From assembly GCA_028015205.1 (NCBI GenBank), contig CM051519.1, forward strand, positions 41,521,979 through 41,585,978: 64,000 nucleotides of DNA, in the 5' to 3' direction. Below the pieces are notes generated by a model. That model was given only the letters and a program-made list of their open reading frames with translations, was not told where the DNA came from and made no database searches. Below are positions 12,901 to 25,300 of this stretch, one piece after another. Made by a program: the position numbers and the translations under genes. The stretch is from Mytilisepta virgata (taxonomy: Eukaryota; Mollusca; Bivalvia; Mytilida; Mytilidae). Numbering within the stretch: the stretch's first letter is position 1; the number at the start of each line of letters is the position of its first letter.

Positions 12901-15900
12901 GAAGTTTCGAGGATGTGGGTGAAAAACTGTAGGAGGAGTTGATTTCACAAAATAGGTACCCTTTATTGAAGATGTCAATAAAAAAACAACTAAGTTCCAA
13001 AGTTTGGAAAAATGGGAAATAATTCCTGAAATAATTCCATAAAGTGAGGTGCACATCTTCAATATATATAGAAACATTCTATGAAGTTTCAAGGATGTGG
13101 GTGAAAAACTGTAGGAGGAGTTGATTTCACAAAATAGGTACCCATTTTCCCCGCCCGCCCGCCGCCGCCGCCCGCCCGACATTCACCATACTATAACCCG
13201 GATTTGCACTCTGTGCAACCCGGCCAAAAATCAGTTCATTGGCTTTACAGTTTCAGAGGAGAAGAAGTTTTAAATTTCGACTAATCAGAATATGTAAATG
13301 CTCATGATGGCCATTTTGTTTCATGGACCGGGATGATTTATGCAAACTTTCTAAGGGACCTTCCATAGATGCTCAATACCAAACAAGAGGCTCTCAAGAG
13401 CCTGAATCGCTCACCTGGTAAACAATGCACTATAAACTAAATTAATATATTAATGTTTGTTGTAAATTAAACTGAGTATTAAAGGTCACATAAAATGCTG
13501 AAAATACCTTTAAGGCCAGGTGAGTTAAAAATCAGTTCATTTGGCTTTACAGTTTCAGAGGAGAAGAAGTTTTAAATTTGGACCAATCGAAAAATGTAAA
13601 TGCTCATGGCAGCCATTTTGTTTCATGGACTGGGATGATTTATGTAAATTTTGTAAAGGACCTTCCATAGATATTCCATATCAAAAATCAGTTCATTTGG
13701 CTTTACGGTTTCAGAGGAGAAGTTTTACATTTCGACCAATCAGAGCATGTAAATGCTCATAGTGGTCATTTTGTTTCACAGACCGGAATCAGTTATGCAA
13801 ACTTTGTAAAGGACCTTCCATAGATGCTCCATACCAAAAATCAGTTCATTTGGCTTTACCGTTTCAGAGGAGAAGTTTTAAATTTGGACCAATCAGAACA
13901 TGTAAATGCTCATGGCAGCCATTTTGTTTCATGGACCGGGATGATTTATGCAAACTTTGTAAAGTACCTTCCGTAGATGCTCCATACCAAAAATCAGTTC
14001 ATTTGGCTTTACAGTTTCAGAGCAGAAGAATATTTAAATTTGGACCAATCAGAACATGTAAATGATCATGGCAGCCATTTTTTTTCACAGACCCGGATGA
14101 TTTATGCAAACTTTGTAAAGGAACTTCCATAGAAGCTACAGGCCAAGTTTCAGTTCAATAGGTCCAGGGGTTTCAGAGGAGAAGATGAAAATGTAAAAGT
14201 TTACAGACGGGCGGACGGACGGACAGACGACGGAACCAAGTGATGACAAAAACATGGCCTTTGGCAAGGTGAGCTAATAATAATGGCCTAAATATATGTC
14301 ATTTTCACATTTGTATTCAAATTAGAAATAAGACTAGAGGCTCCCAAGAGCCTGTATCACTCACCTGGGCTATGTCCATTTTGACTGGCAGCCTGGAACA
14401 TTGCTGTCAAGTTCCAATTGGCTCATTGGTTTCAAACAAGAAGATCTTTCAGTGAACTTTCAGGTCCTATGTTAAACTATTTCGGCTCTGGTGGCCATCT
14501 TGGGTGACGAGCGGGATCATAGGATGTAATTCTGAAAGAGGACCAACTAAGGACCATAGCTGCCAATTTTTTTCCAATTGGCCAAGTGGATTCAGACAAG
14601 AAGATCTTTAAGTAAATTTCCCATAGGGTCCTATGTAAAACTTAGTTCGGCTCTGGTGACATCTTCGATGATGGGCAGGGTCATCGGATAAAATTCTGAA
14701 TGAGGATCACTTAAGGACCATTGCTGCAAGTTTTGTTCCAATTGGCCAAGCGGTTTCAAACAAGAAGATCTTTAAGTAAATTTCCCATAGGGTCCTATGT
14801 TAAACTAAGTTCGGCTATGAGCGGCCATCTTGGATGACGGGCAGGGTCATCGGATATATTTCTGAAAGAGGACCACCTCAGGACCATTGCTGCCAGGTTT
14901 TGTTCCAATTAGCCCAGTGGTTTCAGAGGTGAAAATATTTAAAGGAAAGTTTACGACGACGATGGACAACGAACGCCAAGTGATGACAATAGCTCACCCA
15001 TTTGGGCCAGGTGAGCTGAAAGTGTTATGGAGATGATTTTAATTTTCAAATCATAACAAGACCGATTACATGTCAGGACCTGCATCACCATTATATGTTT
15101 GTCAGGGCAAAGTTATTATTAGTCTAATATGTACGTGGTTTAGATAAAAAGATGCTTCCATTTACCTAGTATTATTCAGGTCATGATTGCGTTTATATTT
15201 TTCAGGATATGGACCTTATAGGGATTTTGTGTCATGAATTTTGTACACCATATCCCTTCTTTATCTTATACCCCTGAACTTCAACACTTTAGTATACTGA
15301 AAGACTTTAATCATGCAACACTTCTGAAAAGTTTGAGGACATAATGCTATTGTGTATGTAAACACTATGCACGGTTTGAAAAATATTGGTTCAATACAGT
15401 CGGAGTTACAGATTACACAAATTATGCACCGTTCATAGCATGTATTGCTGAAAAATGGCTAAGTTCAACACGCAAAAATTCGTAGTAAAATTTTGTCAAA
15501 TTGCCCCCAATAGGAGGTGCACATCTTCAATATGTATATAAATGCTAAGCAAAGTTTGAAAAATATTGGTTCTATACAGTCAGAGTAACAGATTACACAA
15601 ATTATGCACCATTCAAAGCATGTATTTATGAAAAATGGCTAAGTTCAACATGCAAAAATTCATAGTAAAAATTAGTCAAATTTGTCCAAAATATAAGATA
15701 CATATCTTCAATATGTATATAAACACTACGTAAATTTTGAAAAATATTGGTTCAATACATTGGGAGTTATAGATTACACAAAGTATGTACCCCTAAGTGT
15801 GACGGATGGACAGACAGACTCGAGCAGCTACTAGACCTGCTTTCACCGTTAGTATATAGAAACCTTCTAACAGACATTAATATTAATTTTCTTGTGTTTC

Positions 15901-18900
15901 ATGTTGATGGCTGTTTAACTGACCTTTTAATAAATCAAATCTACTGCTTATATTTTGTGTTCATGTGTGTGTGTACGTCTGTTCATACTAAACTATTTAC
16001 TCTAATTTTTTCTTACTACTGACAAATTCAATTAGTGCACATGTCTGTCAAACTTTAATTTATATCATCTTTTCACTTTTTGACCCAGGATTTAAAATTA
16101 AGTACATGTACTTAGATTATATCTTATATAAATTCCATTAAGAATAGTTTCACTTAAATAATTTAAAAAACTTTTTAAATCTCTTTATTGTCATAAATAA
16201 TTATTTACATGTAAGAAATGTTTATTGTTTAAATATGTATAGATTGTTGACACTATAGCCATTCCTTTTAAATATTTACTGAAAACATTATATACATGTG
16301 AAAAATATTTACAATTATAATTTTGACTAGAAAGTACAGTTGACCCCTGTTCATTCAAGAGTCAATGGAACCAACAAAGTTGTTTGGAGATATATGTATC
16401 ACAAAAAAAACAAAAACAAAAACAAAATATGGCTTCTGAACTTGGACCTCTTAATTACTTGGAGATATCAGGAATTTTTAGATAAATGTTTTTGAGATTA
16501 AAAATATCAGATAATCAAATATTTGTTTTGTTTTGAAGTACAAAGCAGTATAATTTGATATGATAATTTTTTTTGCATACTTTCGTACCATTGTGCTTAT
16601 TTTATGCATACAATGTTTTTTCAACTAATTTTGCTATTCTCTAGCATGCATTAAGATGAAAGACAGATTCAAGATTAATATACAAGAAACTAACCCATGC
16701 AATACAAGAACAGATTATACAAAAAGCAAGTGAAAAGCATTTATATTGTTGTTCTTCATCTGGAATCTGTAATGTCTTTTGGTTAGGGCATATTGTTAAA
16801 GGCAAGATGACTGTCATTTAATGTAATAATCTATTACTATGTATAATCTAATAATTAGTATGTTGTCTTATTGATGCATACTCCATATCCTTTCATTTTC
16901 ATGTACAATATATAGGTCAATGCTACGACATTCAGAAAATTCTACTGTGTAATGAATGAAATAAGCAATCAACACAATGATTTCCTAACCAAAGTACGGT
17001 TTTTATTGTAACTAAGAATGTGTTGGTTACCTGAGAGACTTGTGGGTAGTGGTTCTCCTGTGGATAGTATCATGGATAACACAATGGCTACATAACTAAC
17101 TAATGGCACATCTGTAAAAATAACCAGAATGAGTATAATTTTAATTAGGTTGAATTTTCTTAAGGGATAAGTGATCATAAATTCTTTTCAATCTTGGTAT
17201 TAAACACTGACTCCTCCAGGCTCAGTCATAGTTTACCTTTAAAAATCCTAATGTTTAATAATGCAAATTATTTAATTTTAATCTCCGATATCAATCAGCT
17301 GATTGTTTCCTAAATCTCTCCAGTCATCAACCTTAATATACATTGTATCCTACTTAAAAGAAAGTAATAATACCTTGGATATATATAACTTGTTTACTTC
17401 TTTCCATTTATTTGTCATTTCAAACTGTTCTTTACCAAATTTTTGGAGGTGGCTGCGATTTTTTCATAATTTTAACATAGACTTTTTTATTTTTCTCAGT
17501 CATTTGGTGCATGTAACAAATATATTCTCTTGTTTTTTTAACCTTGCAAGTCCCCGGCATTATAATTACAAAAAGTACTCACTTTCATGTTTATTCTGTA
17601 TTTCACTTACTAACTCTAATGGTAATATCGAATACAGGAGGTTAGAAACAATGGATGCTTCTAAACCACACATGGCACCAAAACATTTCAGTAACAACAT
17701 TCTTAGACTGATTCTGGTTTCCTAGAAATAAATACGTAAAGGCCTTTAGGCCATCTAGACAATCAAATACATTAAAACTTCAACTGGTAGACACAACCAA
17801 TCAAATACATTAAAACTTCAACTGGTTGTATACCCAAAGGACCGAACAAAAACACTTGAGCCATAGGTTAGTCTCCGTAATTGAAGTTCTAAAGAATAGA
17901 AAGTTCAATGGTGGACTTTTCAAATAAACTTTCAAGAAACTTAAATTCTACCGTGCTAAAATCCCCATTTATTCCATAAATGTCAAACAGTAAGATAATG
18001 GTAACTAGCCTCACTGAATGTACCATATATTATGAAGTATGCTGTAAAAAGATTTTGAAGTGGTTGTTGATTGACTCAACTTTAGAAATCACCAAAGGGA
18101 ATTACAATTTTCTTATATGGCAGACTTGCAAGTTAATCCAATGTATAGAGATGACCATTTTAATCAAATAACCTTTTTTACTTTAGCCTATGTCCTAAAG
18201 ATTTTAAGTTGTCAAGAGTTTGAATAATAACAACAGAATGTGTCAATGAGATACAGATGCCCCTGCCCCCAGTTATCAATACTATATGCTTACTGATACT
18301 AAATTAGGTGTAAATTATAAAGGGGTTTTACTCGAAAATGGGAAAAAGTGAAAATTCAAAATTAACTTATTTCAAGTGGTTTAAAACAACATTTCCATTT
18401 TCCACATTAAAAAGGGGACATAATTCAGAAACAATAAAAGTAATTTGATCCGATCTGTGTTTAGTGGTCCATAACAACATTTCCACATTTGAAATGACTT
18501 TATCAGGACTACATAAAGTTATTGAACAGAAACACAATTTCGGACAGACATACAGACAACGGTAAAACTTAATGCCCACTGGCGCTTTTCAGTGGGATTA
18601 CAAGATTACACATTACATACCATCTGATAGTATTCTACTAGATTATGAAGTGCTTCGTATCTATTTTTGGCAAGAACTTTTCTACATACAGAAGACTTGG
18701 CATTTTCCTGAAACAGCAAAAATCCTTTTTGTACTGCTAAATATATAACATTTAATTATATATAAAGAGCCTGAATATTAAAGCAATCATAAAATTTTGA
18801 AAGCTGAGTTGATTAATTTTTATTGTCTAGTGTAAATCCCATCTGGACATTATTTCTTTCATATCACGAAAATCAAAATTAAGGAACCCACTGAACCAGT

Positions 18901-19322
18901 ACCGTACTTACTTATTAATAAAATATTACTTATTTTATTGTTCATATTTTTCTGTTTTGTCCTATTCTATGGTTATAAAGTTCACTGATTTGTGTATGAT
19001 TGTTAACCTTGACTTCAAAATAATAGAAGTATCATTGGTAAATCTAACTAATAAAAAATTAATACAGTGTAATTGATTTGTTTTAACACAGACTAAGCAA
19101 AAAATTTACTTAGGAATTATACAGAATATGTTCATTCTATATATATATATATATATATACCAGTATTGACAAAATTTCTTCCAAATAATCAGTAATAGTT
19201 TGTTGATCTTCAAACAGACTCCAGCTTCTTTGTTGAGCATCATCTTTACATTCTGTTAGCTTCGTCAATAATTCTTGTAAAGTTTTACCGTCATATGATG
19301 ATTCTTCATCTTTAGATTCACC
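6923..19322 (-). CDS. NCKIPSD: NCKIPSD exons 5-11: SPIN90 leucine-rich domain
   Basis: Seven exons encode residues about 372-720, an all-helical armadillo-like repeat domain (SPIN90_LRD family) that contacts Arp2/3 in characterised homologues. Segments align in order with the vertebrate protein: [15 protein letters not shown] (exon 5), [19 protein letters not shown] (6), [19 protein letters not shown] (7), a short exon with [13 protein letters not shown] (8), [13 protein letters not shown] and [12 protein letters not shown] (9), [10 protein letters not shown] (10) and the last helix plus stop (11). Introns 8 and 10 are swollen by repeats. Confidence 0.93.
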
Positions 19323-22300
19323 CTGAAATTTATCATGGCTTTCTTTGCAAGATTTTTACAATTCATTTTGTAATTGCATGAATATTTGTGAATATTATCC
19401 CGAGCATAATATTAATATATGCTGACTTTAACCATCTTATCCATTCCAGTTCAGGCTGTTAGAATTTATGCAATTTTCCTGTACCCAGGTGAAAAATAAC
19501 AAATTGTACAGATGTTTGGATGAATTGTGACCATATTATCCTAAAATTTTCTGGGTATCCTGAAAATTAGGGTTGGTAAAATTCCTAGAAACAAGGTTTT
19601 TTTTGGTCTTTTATTTTATTTGACCTGATTATGATCTATTAAACTTTCATCCTATAAAACTTACCTCTGAGAATGTCATAAGTACTTTATCCATAACTGA
19701 AGCTAGCTGTGGTAGCCTGGCTGCCACCTGTCCAAGGACTATTTCTACAGCCAAACAAGATTTAGGATAACTTAATCCAGTATGTTCTCTCAGCTGTTCC
19801 ACCATATCAGATGCCATTTTGTCAGGAACTGTGATACTTTCAAAGTTTATAATCGACGGCGATTTAAGAAATTTACTTGGACTGAGCTGTAAGTTTGATG
19901 TTGGACTTGGAAGACTTTTTGCAGGACTTTTGGAATACGTTTGTTGACAATCTACAGTAGGAATTGTTCGTTGCGGTACAGGTTTATTTTCTGTTTTTTC
20001 TATAGCTGTATTTTGTTCCTTGTCACTTGATATAACAACATATGAATTTTCTAAGGGAGAATCTACATGTTCAAGGTGATCTTCATTGTATTTAGTTGGT
20101 TCAGTTTTAACATCTGACTTAAAGTCCATAGCATAAGCATCTCTAGTTCGACCGCTGATTGTATCATTTCCTCTCCTTGATGGTTCTTGCAGCTCAAGTA
20201 CCTCAGGTTCACCAGACAAAATAACATGATTTCTATTACCATGGTCCATATCTTCAGACAATACAGATGAACTGGAACAATACTGACTATCTGTTTGTAC
20301 AGAAGGATAAGAACTTGTAGAATCTGATGGAATAATGGTGGAAGAAAGTTGGGAGGTTCGTGTTGGAGGAGGTGGTGCAGCTCTGCGCACGGATCGTCTT
20401 CTTTGTTCTATAAATAGATGGTGTAAAGGAAAGAACTATGAACGGAAATTATACCTTTTCAAAAGATTGGAATAAAAACAAAAATTAAAATAAAAAGTGT
20501 GCTAGACACATAGCTATGCTAATGCATCTTGATCACCAACTAATGTAAAAAATTTAAGAAAATTCCTATACAAAAGCTTTACTGTTTCTCTTTCAATTCA
20601 ATAAAGGGTTGCATAAAATAAATATTAAACTATTATATCTAAAATAAAACCTTCTTGACCCTGAAATCCTACTAACAGAATCAAGTGCATTATCCTATAA
20701 ATTGAACACTTGACTTCTAAAGTTCAAACGTAACACAATACATATGCTTTTTTCAAACGGCTTAAGACTATTTATTTACAAGCAGATTTTGGTAGAACTA
20801 GAACACTGACAAGGGCCCAATTGGGAAAAATTTAAATAAGAATCAGTTAATGTAAACTTGAATTAACCTTAGGCCTAAGAAAATTGACATTTTTTAAAGA
20901 CTCCTGTAACTCCTGAACAATGAATATGGAAATTTTCAAAATGATAGGGAGCTCTGTTTGATCAATCCTAACACAGTCTAAATAATTTGTGAGTAACAGT
21001 CAAATCAATATCTGTTATCTTTAACCACTAAAGTTCTGTAACTCCTAAACAACAAATTTGAATAGTATAACTAGAGGTTCCCAGGAGCCTGTATCGCTCA
21101 ACTGAAAATCATTTGCAGAATAAAATGTTTGACTATGTCAACAGGCAGTCTGGAACATTGCTGTCAAGTTCCAATTGGCTCACTGATTTTACAAAATTGT
21201 TCATGGTTTCAAACCAGATCTTTCTGTGAATTTTCCCATAAGGTCATATGTTAAAATATGTATGGTTCTGGCAGCCATCTTGGATGGTGGGTGGGGTCAT
21301 CAGATACAATTCTGAAAGACGACCACCTTAGCCTCCCTTAGAACCATTTATGCATTTAAATTTTGTTCTAATTGGCTCAGTGGTTTCAGACAAGAATATC
21401 TTAAGTAAATTTCCGATAAGGTCCTATGTTAAACTATGTTCAGCTCTGGTGACCATCTTTGATGGTGGGCAGGGTCATCGGATATAATTCTGAAGGCGGA
21501 CCACTTAAGGACCATTGCTGCCAAGTATTGTTCCAATTGGCCCAGTGGTTTCAGAGGAGAAGACTTTAAAGGAAAGTTTACGACAACAGACGACAATGAT
21601 TAAGGCAGACACCAAGTGATGGCAATAGCTCACATAACCCTTTGGGCCAGGTGAGCTAAGAGGATAGTAGAGCTTCATTTTGTAAATCCCAATTCTGTGT
21701 AAAAAAAATTCTGAGATACACTCTAAACAAACTTGAGTTAATGTATGACATGGGAATATGCTGATGAACAGTGTAATTACTATACAGTTGGGTAACCATC
21801 AAAGAAGGAAGGAACATTATTACAAGATTATTACCAGTATTTTAAGCTTCAAATGATTATAAAGTATTTTCATACCTTCGACAGAGAATTATAGGTTCTG
21901 TGTCTTTGAAAAGTTAAAAATTATTATGCTTGTTCATTATCTATGAATATTGCAGTCGATGTAAATGGGAGCGGTCCCAGCATTGCCTGAAGATAACAAA
22001 ACATTTTTTTTCACAAAAGCAATAAAGCAAACAAAAAATCAAAATTGTCCTTTATAATTAAATAAGAAAACTTGCTTTCGAGCAGTTTAATTATTAAGTT
22101 ACAGGCATAAATACCATAATTGACTGTTTAATTATTCAATCTGATGACCTGAGAAGAAAAAAAATTTCAGTTTTGCTTATTTTTCAGCAATACATCTTTT
22201 CAAAAAAAAAACTTGGACTTGTGCTGTAAATATGGCCATTTGAAACCCCTGCCAAAATATGCATTTTGCGTAATCCTTTTTAATGTAATGTTTTTCACAA

Positions 22301-25300
22301 ATTTAAACTTCGGAAACAAAATAAGAAAAAGATGTCACTGTTCATTTAATCTTATGGTTTTAAACGCGAGCTTTATATAATATAATAATAACTGGAAGGT
22401 TCAGAAGTTCAAATGTCTAAATAAATGGCAATTGATGAATTTTTCCCACTTACAAAAACAATTTAATTAAAGATATATCAATTTAATAATCACAATATAA
22501 AGATAGATTGTAGTTTACTTTTACCTACGTCAAACATTATTTAATTCAATTCAAACAATTTATTGATACATAAACATAATCTTATTATTCTTATTTAATT
22601 GAAAATATCTGGCTCGATTAAAATCATAACTGCGAGAGAAAAATCATTAATTTATAAAAACAACTAAATCTAGTCCATGTCAATGCTCTTTATACATGTA
22701 CTACAAGAATGGACGTTTTCTAGGTGAATGTGTCCAAAAATGAGGTCAGCTGGCAAAAAAAATATTTAATCTACATGTATACATTTTCACAAGATAGAAT
22801 GTATATTAAAAAAAAAACAGAATTTAACAAAAAACTTAAATTTGGAGAGTTTATTTATCTTGCTAGGCAGGAGAGGTAGTTTTTGCCTATGAAGTATCAA
22901 GGATAGCTACTTATTTTAATCTCTGTTTTGTAGACAATATAAGAATCCCCATTCCCCAGTTATCTATTCTATATACATACTGATACTAAATTAGGTCTAT
23001 ATTATATAAGGGCATAACATGAAAATGACAAAAGAGGATATTTAAAATTCCAACTCAACTGGTTTTTAGTGGTCCAAAACAGCACTTCCAACCTCAGAAT
23101 AGACTACCGGTAAATGGTAATATGTAAAATTTTAATGATCTTTGTTTAGTGGTCCATACCAATATTTCCCTGTTTCAAATGATTTGGTGAAATAATACTC
23201 GTGTTATTGAACAGAAACCTTAATTTTATATTAGACACAAATTTAAACTGGAACCATCCAAAAACAATTACAAAATCTATAATTGGCCCTTTGATTTAGG
23301 AGGTGATATTCATATATTTTACTGCAAATTTTTCTATTTTTAGTGATGGTGGCCATATTGGCCAGGAAATGGGTTCCTTAACAAACTTTTGAAAAAGCCA
23401 TTCCACCAATGTTTAGTACCAAGTGTCCTAGTGGCTTTGTAGAATGCTCATTTTTAAAGGAATGTTTAAGACAGTGGAAGCTAAATGATGGCAATAGGTC
23501 AATTTGCCCATTGAACAAAGTGAGCTATAATAAAAATACACATGATCAAAAAGGCAATACAACAGAATACCTGAATGAATCTGTTCTGCTTGTACTGTTG
23601 GGAAAGTTTTCTTTGATGGTTTTGAATTTTTCAACACATGATCTCGGTGTTGGGCAAGTTGTCTGCAATATGAATATAAGATTCTCGTATAACAAATAAT
23701 TCTTTTAAATGAAACACACGAAAATAAGATTCATTTCTGCAATTACAAATTCTTGAAAGAAGTATTGCTTATCTGATACCTATTTGATCTATGCCAATTT
23801 AACTAAATTCTCAAAATTTGTGCCCATATCACTCTTTAGAAGCCCCACCAATCCATCCATTTTGTTAAATATCACATTAAATTTCATTTTATCCAGTTAA
23901 AAATAAATCATGAAATTCAATGGCTCAGACAATTTCACAAGCTTTTGTTAAGAATGTGAAAAAAAAAGTTTTATTTAAATTTTACATAGTTCAAATCTGA
24001 CCGTTTTCAATTGTATTTCTATCAATGATAAAATTAGATAAATAATAAAATAAAAGAGTTCAATAATTAAAACAAAATATATGACAAAAATTGATACAAA
24101 GTAATCAAAGCAATATCTGATTTCGCCAGAACAAACAATAAACAAATAAAAAATCAACACGATCTAAAGCCTATAATCCAATTAACACGTAGCCAGTGTG
24201 TTAGGTAAACAGAAAATTAAAACTATTTTCTGAAAATAAATATTGTTCTGAGAGTCTGATATACAATTGTTCTAATTAACAATATGCAATTAGCTTAACT
24301 GTACACTGAAAAGGCTTCCTAAACTTTTAAATCACATGCTGGTACATGCGACTAATCCAAAATAATAAATTTAAAGGGTAAGATTTTTCTCAATTTTGAA
24401 AATGAACAAAGAATGATATGGAATTTTTAGAATTGCAAGTTTAGATTTATTTTTACCCAAAACTTTCTGCTCTTTTGGAATGAAAAAGAATAAGTATGAT
24501 ATCACAAGGATTATGGCCAAACCTTTTAAGAAAATTCACTGAATTCTAAAAGTTTAAAAGTATATTTAGTTCTAGGATACTGTAATTCTCTATATATATT
24601 ACCGGATTACCGGGGGTACTTGGTTTACATAACTATTTTGTTATTTAAACTTTTTCACATCTTTAGGTTTAAGCATTTTAATTTTGTAATGAATAAGCCT
24701 CCAATATTTTGCCTTTGGTTTCATATTAAAATTGCCTGCAGCCACCTTAAATCTTTAGCAACTTTTACTGTATATCTTTTTTTTGTTTACAGGTCTTGCC
24801 ACTACCATAGAAGTACATTTATTGACAGCAGAGAACGTCAGCTCCTAATGACATCATAGAACAATTACCTTTTTAATTGTGGCCTCATAATTTTTCTTTG
24901 TGATGTCAAAAACTACTGGTAAGAGGATTTGTATGATTTTAGCAATGACGGACAGTACTGTCAACTTGGATCGGGGTATAAAGAAAGACTAGAAAAGTTA
25001 GTGCATCAAACCCATTACTAGATAATGGTAATTGTTTACTTGGACATTTTGATGGCTATACATTTTTTCTTGGATAGGCATAAAAATATGTTTTCATCAT
25101 TACCCCAAATATGTTGTGGAAATGGATTTTTGAAATGTTTTCATTAATAATTTTCTGGATAATCTCTTACTTGAGGTTTTCTCTTTGTTCATGTGTATAA
25201 CTTCCTGTACTTGTGGCTGCATAATGAATGGCTTGCATTGCTCTGTCTATTGATTTAATGATTTCTGATAAGGCTGCCTAAAAAAGTGCAAAAGAAACTT

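Larger units (their letters stand above)
20408..23570. other. NCKIPSD intron 3 (3.2 kb)
   Basis: Besides the element at 21070-21658 and the repeat at 22935-23225, the intron is AT-rich DNA with A and T runs and no recognisable exon on either strand. Confidence 0.55.

Noticed and set aside
12267..13145. CRISPR-like array
   Set aside because: The 181-bp units are near-identical throughout, with no unique spacers, and the genome is eukaryotic.
13541..14065. Repeated ALQFQRR-type short frames
   Set aside because: They follow the 155-bp tandem unit of the hairpin-ended element, not a gene.
17303..17725. 140-codon plus-strand frame
   Set aside because: It overlaps the well-supported minus-strand NCKIPSD exon 7 and has no protein signal of its own.
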